Part shown: positions 1-5,294 of the stretch, piece by piece
Layout of the letters: every line of letters begins with the position of its first letter
How positions within the stretch are numbered: the stretch's first letter is position 1
Assembly: GCA_002310175.1 (NCBI GenBank)
Contig: DBYG01000085.1
Location: 1 to 5,294 of the forward strand
Length of the DNA stretch: 5,294 bases
Source: Bacteroidales bacterium UBA1192
GTDB lineage: Bacteria > Bacteroidota > Bacteroidia > Bacteroidales > Bacteroidaceae
Direction: 5' to 3'
Program-made: the position numbers and the translations under genes
Notes under the pieces: generated by a model
Told to the model about the DNA's origin: nothing
Seen by the model: the letters and a program-made list of their open reading frames with translations, nothing else
The model's database searches: none

Positions 1-58
1 CTTGTCTGTATGAAATCGTTTCAAAGATCGTCTTGTGTGTGCTGTTCCTTTCGGAAAG
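1..58 (-). other. Putative rRNA operon leader (partial, runs off left edge)
   Basis: Read on the minus strand, this is the start of a transcript made from the promoter at 65-96. It has no ATG in any frame. A motif at 29-18 (minus strand GATCTTTGAAAC) closely resembles boxA antitermination sites of rRNA leaders; from memory, the Bacillus subtilis rrn boxA contains GTTCTTTGAAAAC. Near the probable 5' end, at 56-45, TTCC and GGAA can pair around a GAAA tetraloop. A strong promoter, a non-coding leader and a boxA-like motif together suggest that a 16S-23S-5S operon begins left of the window. No mature rRNA sequence is visible, so this is inference. A protein gene with a long 5' UTR is the alternative. 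Confidence 0.45.
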
Positions 59-64
59 CGGATG

Positions 65-96
65 CAAAGATAGGGCGAGTTTAGATTCTGACCAAA
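65..96 (-). promoter_or_regulatory. Bacteroidota-type promoter, leftward, with A-tract upstream
   Basis: The minus strand has a full -7 box TATCTTTG (72-65) and a -33 box TTTG (96-93), separated by 20 bp. This fits the known Bacteroides consensus of TTTG, about 19-20 bp, then TAnnTTTG. Transcription should start a few bases beyond the -7 box, near position 58, and run out of the window. Just upstream of the -33 box lie T6 (109-114) and A8 (117-124) runs, placed where an UP element would sit. This is the best consensus match in the window, which fits a highly expressed transcript. Confidence 0.75.
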
Positions 97-180
97 TATT
101 TTGGCGACTTTTTTCTAAAAAAAACTTGTTGTCGCGAGAACTCGTTCATTTATACGGACATAGACAACCGACAATAATTT

Positions 181-206
181 CCATTGGCCGGGTACCCTAA
201 TTATGG
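181..206. repeat. Interrupted dyad upstream of the rightward promoter
   Basis: An 8-bp perfect palindrome GGGTACCC (190-197) shares its centre with an outer inverted pair, CCAT (181-184) and ATGG (203-206). The two 5-bp spacers between inner and outer arms do not pair. The site ends two bases before the -33-like box at 208, a possible position for a regulator. No regulator family is recognised and the symmetry could be chance. Confidence 0.3.
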
Positions 207-207
207 C

Positions 208-239
208 TTTACACTATTGGCAAAGAATGTTTATCTTTG
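208..239 (+). promoter_or_regulatory. Bacteroidota-type promoter for the DUF5686 gene
   Basis: A complete -7 box TATCTTTG lies at 232-239. The -33 box is the imperfect TTTA at 208-211, and the 20-bp spacing equals that of the leftward promoter at 65-96. A start a few bases downstream, near 246, would give a 5' UTR of roughly 50 nt before the GTG at 295. The -7 match is exact but the -33 box is one base off consensus, so moderate strength is expected. Confidence 0.65.
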
Positions 240-257
240 CAACCGATATTAAAAGCC

Positions 258-282
258 ATACGGCGGCGACAGGCGTCCGTAT
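258..282 (+). promoter_or_regulatory. 5' UTR stem-loop ahead of the DUF5686 gene
   Basis: ATACGG (258-263) and CCGTAT (277-282) are perfect inverted arms around a 13-nt GC-rich loop, inside the expected 5' UTR and 12 nt before the start codon. An AT-rich stretch (TATATATAAA) follows directly. The hairpin could stabilise the mRNA 5' end or affect translation initiation. No U-tract follows, so it is not an intrinsic terminator. Confidence 0.4.
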
Positions 283-294
283 ATATATAAAGGT

Positions 295-2868
295 GTGAGT
301 GGATTACTGAGTAAAATGCTTTACTTTTTGTTCCTGCTAACAGCGGGAACTGCTGTGTTATACGCCCAGGAACACGTGGTCAGGATAAACGGCAGCGTGA
401 AAGACGAGAAGGGCGAAACACTGCCCTATGCATCTGTAAGGCTGAAAGACACATCAATAGGAAGCATGACCGACAACAACGGCAATTTCTCTTTCAACGG
501 TACTTTGGATGGCCAGATACTGGTGGCTTCTTGTCTGGGATATCAGAATTATGAGATACAGTTGTCCGATAAAACGACTTTTCCACTCAGAATAACACTC
601 AAGGAAACTTCTTATCAGATTGACGAGGTTGTAATAAAGCCTCAGAAGGAGAAATACACCAAGAAAGGCAATCCCGCAGTTGAACTTGCCAGCGAGATTA
701 TCGGAAGGAAGAACCAGGACAATCCCTTTAACAATGAATATGTCTCAAGAGACAGGTATGAGACGTATGTTGTGGCTTTGGACAACTTCACGGAAGAGAA
801 ACAGCAGCAGGCGATGTTCCGCAAATTCCCGTTCCTGACTGATTATGTGGATACTTCGAAGGTATCGGGAAAACCTATACTTAATGTTTCAACGCGTGAG
901 ATGGCCGCCACTGACTACTATCAGAGGAGACCTTCCCGACAGAAGCAGAAAGTACACGGCAGAGAATGGATAGGCATTGAAGACTTTCTGCCCGACGAGG
1001 AGGTCAGGGCTGCCGTGGAGGCGACTCTCAGGGATATTGACCTGTTCAATGAAAAGGTTCTGATATTGCGCAACGAGTTTGTGAGTCCGTTCGCGGACTA
1101 TGCCACCACATATTACAAGTTTTTCCTGCAAGACACCATTTCAGTTGAGGGAGAACCCTGTGTTGACTTGGCTTTTGTTCCGAGAAACCTTCAGTCTTTC
1201 GGTTTCACCGGCCACCTTTATGTTACAGTTGACTCGACACATTTTGTAAAATGGGTTCAGATGAGTGTTCCTTACGATATCAATCTGAACTTTGTGGAGT
1301 ATATGAATGTGGAGCAGAGATTTGCCCGTGACAGCGAACATCCCAGACTCCTTACATACGAATGCATCACGGCAGAGTTCAAACTGTACGACTTTATAGA
1401 CGGCATTTATGGCCGACGCGAGGTATTCTATTCAGGATACCGGTTCAACGAGGAGGTGGACAAGGAGCCTTTTACTCACCAGGAGCAAATAATAGAATCG
1501 CAAGACGCCCTGCACAGGGATCAGGAATTCTGGGCACAGTACCGAGGCACCGATGGAAGAAATGACGGAGGCAAATCAAGGGATGTAAAGGAGATGATTG
1601 CCCAATTGCGCACTATCCCCATCTATTATTGGACTGAGCAGTTCATCAACCTCCTGTTCTCGGGATACATTCCGGTAAAGGAGGAGAATACACCTTTCTA
1701 TATAGGCCCGGTGAACACCACTATCAGTTACAACGGCATGGAGAAGATAAGGCTCAAGTTTGGAGGTATGACTACCGCGCAACTTAATCCTCACCTTTTT
1801 GGTACGGGCCATCTGATTTATGGAGTTGACGACAGGAAAATCAAGTATTCAGGTAGACTTGAATACTCTTTCAAGCCCAAGAAGGAGCAGTGGAATGAGT
1901 TCCCGATACATTCGCTGAGGCTTCAGCATGATTATGACATATATCAGTACGGCCAGCAGTACCTTTATACGAACAAGGATAATTTCCTTCTCTCACTGAA
2001 GCGTTTACCGGATGACCTGATAGGATATGTCAGGAATACTGAGTTGACATACACACTGGAACGTCACAGCGGCTTTACTTTTACCGGTATTGTACGCAAC
2101 AGGATTAACGAGGCCACGAAGTTCATTACCATGGAGAAGAGTGACGGAAGCGGATCCATTAACGACATCATGCAGACTGAACTGGAAGTAGGACTCAGAT
2201 ATGCTCCGGGAGAAAAATTTGTTCAGCACAAATGGAACAGAAAGAGCAAGACTCCCGAACGTCCGGTATTTACCCTTAACCACTCCATCGCCATGGCCGG
2301 TGTTTTGGGAAGCGATTATTCAATTCAACATACGGAATTCTCTTACCGTCAGCGTCTGATGGCTGCTCCGGTTGGCTATTTTGACGTAATGCTGCGTGCG
2401 GGCAAGATTTGGGGACAGGCTCCCTACCCTCTGCTTATTATCCCGAACGCGAACCTGTCATACACTTACCGCAAGGAGACGTTTGAGACTATGACTCCCA
2501 TGGAGTTCGTTCTTGACCAGCATCTGACTTGGGATGTGGTTTACTACATGAACGGTCTCATATTCAACCGTACACCTCTTGTGAAGAAACTGAAATTGAG
2601 AGAGGTTCTGTACTGCCGCGGCATCTGGGGCTCACTTAGCAACCGCAACAACCCGGCAATAGACACCAGCGGCAACATATTCTCCTATCCTACCGGCCGA
2701 AGCCAGGCCACAGGAACCGTAATGAAGGAGCCTTTTGTGGAATTAGGCGCAGGAGTGGAGAACATATTCAAGATTGCATCGGTCAATTTCTTTAAAAGAA
2801 TGACATACAAAAACAGCCCCGATGTTGACCAATGGGGCTTGAGAATTGCAATTCACCTGCAATATTAA
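295..2868 (+). CDS. DUF5686 outer-membrane protein with carboxypeptidase-regulatory-like domain
   Basis: The 857-residue product has a signal peptide (hydrophobic core about residues 8-22, probable cut after LYA at 24). Residues about 28-115 are a CarboxypepD_reg-like beta-sandwich: GSVKDEKGETLPYASV, then TDNNGNFSF and a SCLGYQ motif. From about 125 comes the DUF5686 region, opening with NPAVELASEIIGRK and RYETYVV, and it fills the rest of the protein. The C-terminus, WGLRIAIHLQY, ends in an aromatic residue as outer-membrane barrels do. Length is normal for the family. Members are predicted Bacteroidota outer-membrane proteins whose molecular function is not established to my knowledge; no SusD partner gene is adjacent, and there is no sign of a TonB plug. 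The GTG start keeps a Lys before the hydrophobic core. An ATG at 316 is the alternative, but it would leave almost no n-region. Neither has a well-spaced Shine-Dalgarno. It appears to be transcribed alone. Confidence 0.88.
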   Translation: MSGLLSKMLYFLFLLTAGTAVLYAQEHVVRINGSVKDEKGETLPYASVRLKDTSIGSMTDNNGNFSFNGTLDGQILVASCLGYQNYEIQLSDKTTFPLRITLKETSYQIDEVVIKPQKEKYTKKGNPAVELASEIIGRKNQDNPFNNEYVSRDRYETYVVALDNFTEEKQQQAMFRKFPFLTDYVDTSKVSGKPILNVSTREMAATDYYQRRPSRQKQKVHGREWIGIEDFLPDEEVRAAVEATLRDIDLFNEKVLILRNEFVSPFADYATTYYKFFLQDTISVEGEPCVDLAFVPRNLQSFGFTGHLYVTVDSTHFVKWVQMSVPYDINLNFVEYMNVEQRFARDSEHPRLLTYECITAEFKLYDFIDGIYGRREVFYSGYRFNEEVDKEPFTHQEQIIESQDALHRDQEFWAQYRGTDGRNDGGKSRDVKEMIAQLRTIPIYYWTEQFINLLFSGYIPVKEENTPFYIGPVNTTISYNGMEKIRLKFGGMTTAQLNPHLFGTGHLIYGVDDRKIKYSGRLEYSFKPKKEQWNEFPIHSLRLQHDYDIYQYGQQYLYTNKDNFLLSLKRLPDDLIGYVRNTELTYTLERHSGFTFTGIVRNRINEATKFITMEKSDGSGSINDIMQTELEVGLRYAPGEKFVQHKWNRKSKTPERPVFTLNHSIAMAGVLGSDYSIQHTEFSYRQRLMAAPVGYFDVMLRAGKIWGQAPYPLLIIPNANLSYTYRKETFETMTPMEFVLDQHLTWDVVYYMNGLIFNRTPLVKKLKLREVLYCRGIWGSLSNRNNPAIDTSGNIFSYPTGRSQATGTVMKEPFVELGAGVENIFKIASVNFFKRMTYKNSPDVDQWGLRIAIHLQY

Positions 2869-2883
2869 AGTTACAGAGACGGA

Positions 2884-3381
2884 TTATTCGGAGGGTTCAG
2901 GTTTGCTGAATTTGAAATCTGAAACCTCAAACAGCTTGAAACCGTTTTTCCTCTTGTTTCTCTTGATCAGACGTGCTCTTTTCCTGACCAGTTGCTTTTC
3001 TTTCTCGGAAAAGACAAGTGAAGTCATGTATGATTCGTTCAAATCACCGCCGGCAACGTGATCTGTAAACTGCTTTTCATACACAAGGCGATCCTTGACG
3101 AACCACTTGTTGTTTACAGTTACGTCCTTGACCAGTTGTATGTCAGATACAAAAACGGCTGAATCCAGAATTGAAAATGAAGCCGCATACATGTAGGCGT
3201 CTACCTGACGGGAATTCTTGTCCTGATTCTGATTACGCATCTTGTCAAGGTCCTTACGGCTCATCTCCAGGCCTTCACCTGCATTGAGTGTAGGATCCTG
3301 TCCCCTTTTAGACCTCTGTGCTGAAACGGACAGCGTGAAAAGGAGAAACGCCGCCATTAATACAGGTCTCAATATTCTCAT
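2884..3381 (-). CDS. Small secreted protein of unknown function, downstream of rpoD
   Basis: The product has 165 residues. I place the start at the ATG at 3381-3379, giving a standard signal peptide (MRILRP, then a hydrophobic stretch to about 19, with cleavage likely after SVSA at 21). A longer reading from 3465 would overlap rpoD by 83 nt and bury the signal peptide, so it is rejected. There is no lipobox Cys, so a soluble periplasmic or secreted protein is expected. The mature part starts with a polar charged segment (22-58), then a more hydrophobic middle with beta-like stretches (about 59-125, including AYMYAASFSILDSAVFVSD). A strongly basic stretch follows (about 127-149, LVRKRARLIKRNKRK), before an acidic-tipped tail PEPSE. 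I recognise no domain. The start follows the rpoD stop by 1 nt with no obvious Shine-Dalgarno, so co-transcription and translational coupling with rpoD are likely. No terminator is visible after it. Confidence 0.8.
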   Translation of the reverse strand: MRILRPVLMAAFLLFTLSVSAQRSKRGQDPTLNAGEGLEMSRKDLDKMRNQNQDKNSRQVDAYMYAASFSILDSAVFVSDIQLVKDVTVNNKWFVKDRLVYEKQFTDHVAGGDLNESYMTSLVFSEKEKQLVRKRARLIKRNKRKNGFKLFEVSDFKFSKPEPSE

Positions 3382-3382
3382 A

Positions 3383-4243
3383 TCAACCAAGGTATGATTT
3401 GAGCAGTTTGCTACGGGAATTCTGACGCAGACGACGGATGGCCTTCTCTTTAATCTGACGGACACGCTCGCGGGTAAGACCGAACTTATCGCCTATCTCC
3501 TCAAGAGTCATCTCACGGCAGCCGATTCCGAAGAACATACGGATGATATCCTTCTCACGGTCTGTAAGAGTTGAAAGGGCGCGGTCAATCTCCTTGGAGA
3601 GTGATTCGTTAACCAAGGTCTTATCGGCCATAGGTGAATCATCATTGACAAGTACGTCAAGAAGGCTGTTGTCCTCACCGTCCACGAACGGTGCATCTAC
3701 AGAGATATGACGGCCTGAAACCTTAAGGGTATCGGCTATCTTGTCAACGGGAATATCAAGCACCTCGGCCAGTTCCTCAGGTGACGGACGACGCTCGTTA
3801 TCCTGCTCGAACTTGGAAAGAGCCTTGCTTATCTTGTTGAGTGAACCCACCTGGTTGAGAGGAAGACGTACGATACGTGCCTGCTCTGCCAGAGCCTGAA
3901 GAATGGACTGACGGATCCACCATACAGCGTAACTGATGAATTTGAATCCACGGGTCTCATCAAATTTCTCGGCGGCCTTGATAAGACCGAGGTTACCCTC
4001 GTTGATAAGGTCCGGAAGGCTGAGTCCCTGGTTCTGATACTGTTTTGAGACTGATACTACGAAACGCAGGTTGGCGCGTGTCAGTTTTTCAAGAGCGGCG
4101 CGGTCACCCTTGCGGATACGCTGTGCAAGTTCGACCTCCTCCTCAACTGTAATAAGTTCCTCACGACCTATTTCCTGCAGATATTTGTCAAGTGATGCGC
4201 TTTCACGGTTGGTTATACTCTTTGTGATCTTAAGTTGCCTCAT
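3383..4243 (-). CDS. rpoD: RNA polymerase primary sigma factor RpoD/SigA (Bacteroidota type)
   Basis: This 286-residue sigma-70 family protein directs core RNA polymerase to housekeeping promoters. Region 1.2 is at about 17-47 (ASLDKYLQEIGREELIT). Region 2 is at about 54-116, with the core-binding NEGNLGLIKAAEKFD motif and the melting/-10 recognition helix SYAVWWIRQSI. Region 3 covers about 117-200, with the EQARIVRLPLN segment. Region 4 is at about 222-275: TLTDREKDIIRMFFG, then the helix-turn-helix MTLEEIGDKFGLTRERVRQI. Region 1.1, present in Escherichia coli RpoD, is absent; the short form is normal for the Bacteroidota primary sigma (as in Bacteroides fragilis). All expected motifs are intact. 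The start ATG at 4243-4241 has no Shine-Dalgarno, as is common in this phylum. A promoter lies at 4314-4321, and the small secreted-protein gene follows 1 nt after the stop. The strong match to region 2 and 4 motifs makes the identification near certain. Confidence 0.97.
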   Translation of the reverse strand: MRQLKITKSITNRESASLDKYLQEIGREELITVEEEVELAQRIRKGDRAALEKLTRANLRFVVSVSKQYQNQGLSLPDLINEGNLGLIKAAEKFDETRGFKFISYAVWWIRQSILQALAEQARIVRLPLNQVGSLNKISKALSKFEQDNERRPSPEELAEVLDIPVDKIADTLKVSGRHISVDAPFVDGEDNSLLDVLVNDDSPMADKTLVNESLSKEIDRALSTLTDREKDIIRMFFGIGCREMTLEEIGDKFGLTRERVRQIKEKAIRRLRQNSRSKLLKSYLG

Positions 4244-4264
4244 TGTCAGTATGTAGCTTTATTG

Positions 4265-4274
4265 TTCTATAGAA
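4265..4274. repeat. 10-bp perfect palindrome in the rpoD 5' UTR
   Basis: TTCTATAGAA reads the same on both strands. It lies between the larger dyad at 4281-4305 and the rpoD start codon, 21 bp before the ATG. It could be a small operator or could arise by chance in AT-rich DNA. Confidence 0.3.
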
Positions 4275-4280
4275 TTAAAA

Positions 4281-4305
4281 TCGCCTATTATTCTTAAATA
4301 AGCGA
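4281..4305 (-). promoter_or_regulatory. Dyad / 5' stem-loop at the start of the rpoD transcript
   Basis: The arms are TCGC (4281-4284) with GCGA (4302-4305) and TATT (4286-4289) with AATA (4297-4300). A single C/A mismatch interrupts the stem, and the loop is 7 nt. It sits just downstream of the -7 box at 4314-4321, so it would form the extreme 5' end of the rpoD mRNA, or act on DNA as an operator overlapping the start site. No U-tract follows on the transcript, so it is not a terminator. Its role is inferred from position only. Confidence 0.4.
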
Positions 4306-4313
4306 ATTGGGTG

Positions 4314-4321
4314 CAAATTTA
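4314..4321 (-). promoter_or_regulatory. Promoter -7 box for rpoD
   Basis: The minus strand reads TAAATTTG, an exact match to the Bacteroidota -7 consensus TAnnTTTG, about 70 bp before the rpoD start codon. The 20 bp upstream are almost pure A/T, but I see no clear TTTG -33 box at the expected distance. The promoter may therefore be weaker or depend on an activator. The preceding terminator at 4358-4396 implies that rpoD needs its own promoter here. Confidence 0.55.
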
Positions 4322-4357
4322 CTTAAAATATAAATATAATACTGCTAATTTGACACG

Positions 4358-4396
4358 AAAAAATTGAAGTGGTTTATAGGGCCACTCCAATTTTTT
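4358..4396 (-). terminator. Intrinsic terminator after the HtrA gene
   Basis: A long inverted repeat pairs 4358-4372 with 4382-4396, with one A/C mismatch and a 9-nt loop. The GC-bearing core (GTGG/CCAC) is flanked by A6 and T6 runs, so on the minus strand the stem leads into a U-tract. It begins 22 bp after the protease stop codon and separates that gene from rpoD. Because both flanks are A/T runs it could also work on the plus strand, but no plus-strand gene runs into it. Confidence 0.85.
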
Positions 4397-4418
4397 GTTT
4401 CTGATGCTAACCTAACCT

Positions 4419-5294
4419 TTATTCATTGGCAAGGTCTATCGCATACATAGCTCTACGTCCGCTGGGATATACGCCTTGTATGAACAGCACCTGATTAGGT
4501 GATGATACTGCATCCTTATAAATTTTCTCAACATCATCGACCGATTTGATCTGTTGTTCATTTATACGGAGAATAATATATCCGCGCTGGATACCGGCAT
4601 CTTTCATAAGTCCGCTGTTAACAGAACTTACCTGTACTCCATAGCCGATATTCAACTGACGACGGGTCTGCTCCGGAACATCCTGGAATGAAGCTCCAAG
4701 TACCTCCATATCGGCAGCCTTTACTATATCCGTATTGCCTCGGGCATTCTTAAGTTCAACGTCTACCTTCTTTTCCTTTTTGTCGCGAAGCAGAGTAACT
4801 GTTACCTTGTCGCCGGGACGGTATTGAACGATTATCTCCTGGAGTTCGTTCATTGTCTTTACCTTCTTTCCGTTGATGGCAGTGATGATATCACCTTCCT
4901 TGATACCTGCAGCGAGAGCACCTCCGCCGTCAACAACACCTGATACGTAAACGCCGTCAATGGCATCACCGAAATCGACATTCTTATTCCTGTCATCCTG
5001 ACGCATGTTCAGGACATCGCCTCCTTCAATACCGAGCATAGCGCGCTGTACGGTTCCGTATTCCTTGAGATCGGCAACCACTTTCTTTACTATTGTGGTC
5101 GGAATAGCGAATCCATAACCGGCATAGGTACCTGTAGGTGACTCCAAAGCAGCATTTATACCTATCAGTTCTCCACGAACATTAACCAGGGCTCCGCCAC
5201 TGTTACCCATATTGATTGCTGCGTCAGTCTGGATGAATGACTCTATGCTTTCGGCTCCTTCATAGATACCTATCTTACGTGATTTGGCACTTAC
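4419..5294 (-). CDS. htrA: Do/HtrA (DegP/DegQ-like) periplasmic serine protease, C-terminal part
   Basis: The frame is open to the right edge of the window, so 291 C-terminal residues are present and the signal peptide plus catalytic His and Asp lie outside. At fragment residues 17-36 is IESFIQTDAAINMGNSGGAL, the Do-family active-site segment; the nucleophile is the Ser of GNSGG (residue 32). YGFAIPTTIVKKVV ends the protease domain (about 60-75). PDZ1 spans about 86-182, with LGIEGG at its start and AGIKEGDIITAINGKKV. PDZ2 spans about 195-288, with AGIQRGYIILRINEQQI. Two PDZ domains indicate a DegP/DegQ-like rather than DegS-like protease. These oligomeric enzymes degrade or chaperone misfolded envelope proteins in the periplasm. 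An internal ATG at 5210 falls inside the active-site loop and is not the start. A strong terminator follows the stop. The symbol is by family; degP or degQ would be equally fair. Confidence 0.95.
   Translation of the reverse strand, partial: VSAKSRKIGIYEGAESIESFIQTDAAINMGNSGGALVNVRGELIGINAALESPTGTYAGYGFAIPTTIVKKVVADLKEYGTVQRAMLGIEGGDVLNMRQDDRNKNVDFGDAIDGVYVSGVVDGGGALAAGIKEGDIITAINGKKVKTMNELQEIIVQYRPGDKVTVTLLRDKKEKKVDVELKNARGNTDIVKAADMEVLGASFQDVPEQTRRQLNIGYGVQVSSVNSGLMKDAGIQRGYIILRINEQQIKSVDDVEKIYKDAVSSPNQVLFIQGVYPSGRRAMYAIDLANE

Noticed and set aside
104..135. GCGAC/GTCGC inverted repeat around the A/T tracts as a terminator
   Set aside because: The 5-bp arms are 22 nt apart, no transcript is known to end here, and the A/T runs are better explained as upstream elements of the leftward promoter.
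642..2283. Several open frames of 60-92 codons on both strands inside the DUF5686 gene
   Set aside because: They lie wholly inside a well-supported gene, have no recognisable domains and no promoters, and look like frame shadows.
2845..2863. Inverted repeat ATTGCA/TGCAAT at the end of the DUF5686 gene as a terminator
   Set aside because: The stem is only 6 bp and AT-rich, lies within the coding sequence, and is not followed by a T-run on either strand.
3382..3465. N-terminal extension of the small secreted protein into rpoD (start at 3465)
   Set aside because: The extra 28 residues overlap rpoD out of frame and would place a normal signal peptide internally; the ATG at 3381 gives a textbook signal peptide and tight spacing to the rpoD stop.
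5199..5210. Met in place of the common Pro before GNSGG in the protease active-site loop
   Set aside because: This position varies within the Do family (Escherichia coli DegP has Arg there), so it does not suggest an inactive enzyme.
4419..5210. Protease gene starting at the ATG at 5210
   Set aside because: That Met is inside the active-site motif and the frame continues upstream with family-typical sequence (FIQTDAAIN) to the window edge.

Overview
The window comes from a member of the Bacteroidota, most likely a Bacteroidales gut or oral genus related to Bacteroides or Prevotella. The signs are Bacteroidota-type promoters (TAnnTTTG at -7 and a TTTG-like -33 box, seen upstream of several genes), a short primary sigma factor without region 1.1, a DUF5686 outer-membrane protein, little use of Shine-Dalgarno sequences, and exported proteins whose predicted signal cleavage leaves Gln next to an Ala-X-Ala-like site. 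No mobile element, CRISPR array, tRNA or pseudogene was seen.

Layout. Positions 1-294 hold no protein gene and form a divergent control region. One strong promoter fires leftward out of the window into a leader that carries a boxA-like motif, which suggests that an rRNA operon lies just outside. A second promoter fires rightward into the first gene. Positions 295-2868 (+) encode an 857-residue outer-membrane protein with an N-terminal carboxypeptidase-regulatory-like domain and a DUF5686 barrel. It converges, with a 15-bp gap, on a two-gene leftward operon: rpoD (4243-3383, -), followed after 1 nt by a small secreted protein of unknown function (3381-2884, -). Positions 4244-4418 hold the rpoD promoter, a dyad at the probable 5' end of its mRNA, and an intrinsic terminator for the gene upstream. 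Positions 4419-5294 (-) are the C-terminal part of a Do/HtrA-family periplasmic serine protease, whose start lies beyond the right edge.

How the genes fit together. RpoD is the housekeeping sigma factor and should itself read the promoters described here. HtrA and the DUF5686 protein are envelope proteins: periplasmic quality control and an outer-membrane barrel. The small exported protein behind rpoD is the least explained gene. This is mostly a core-genome region. I found no convincing undescribed system. The best leads are the sigma-factor/secreted-protein coupling, the 5' stem-loops, and the probable rRNA leader at the left edge.
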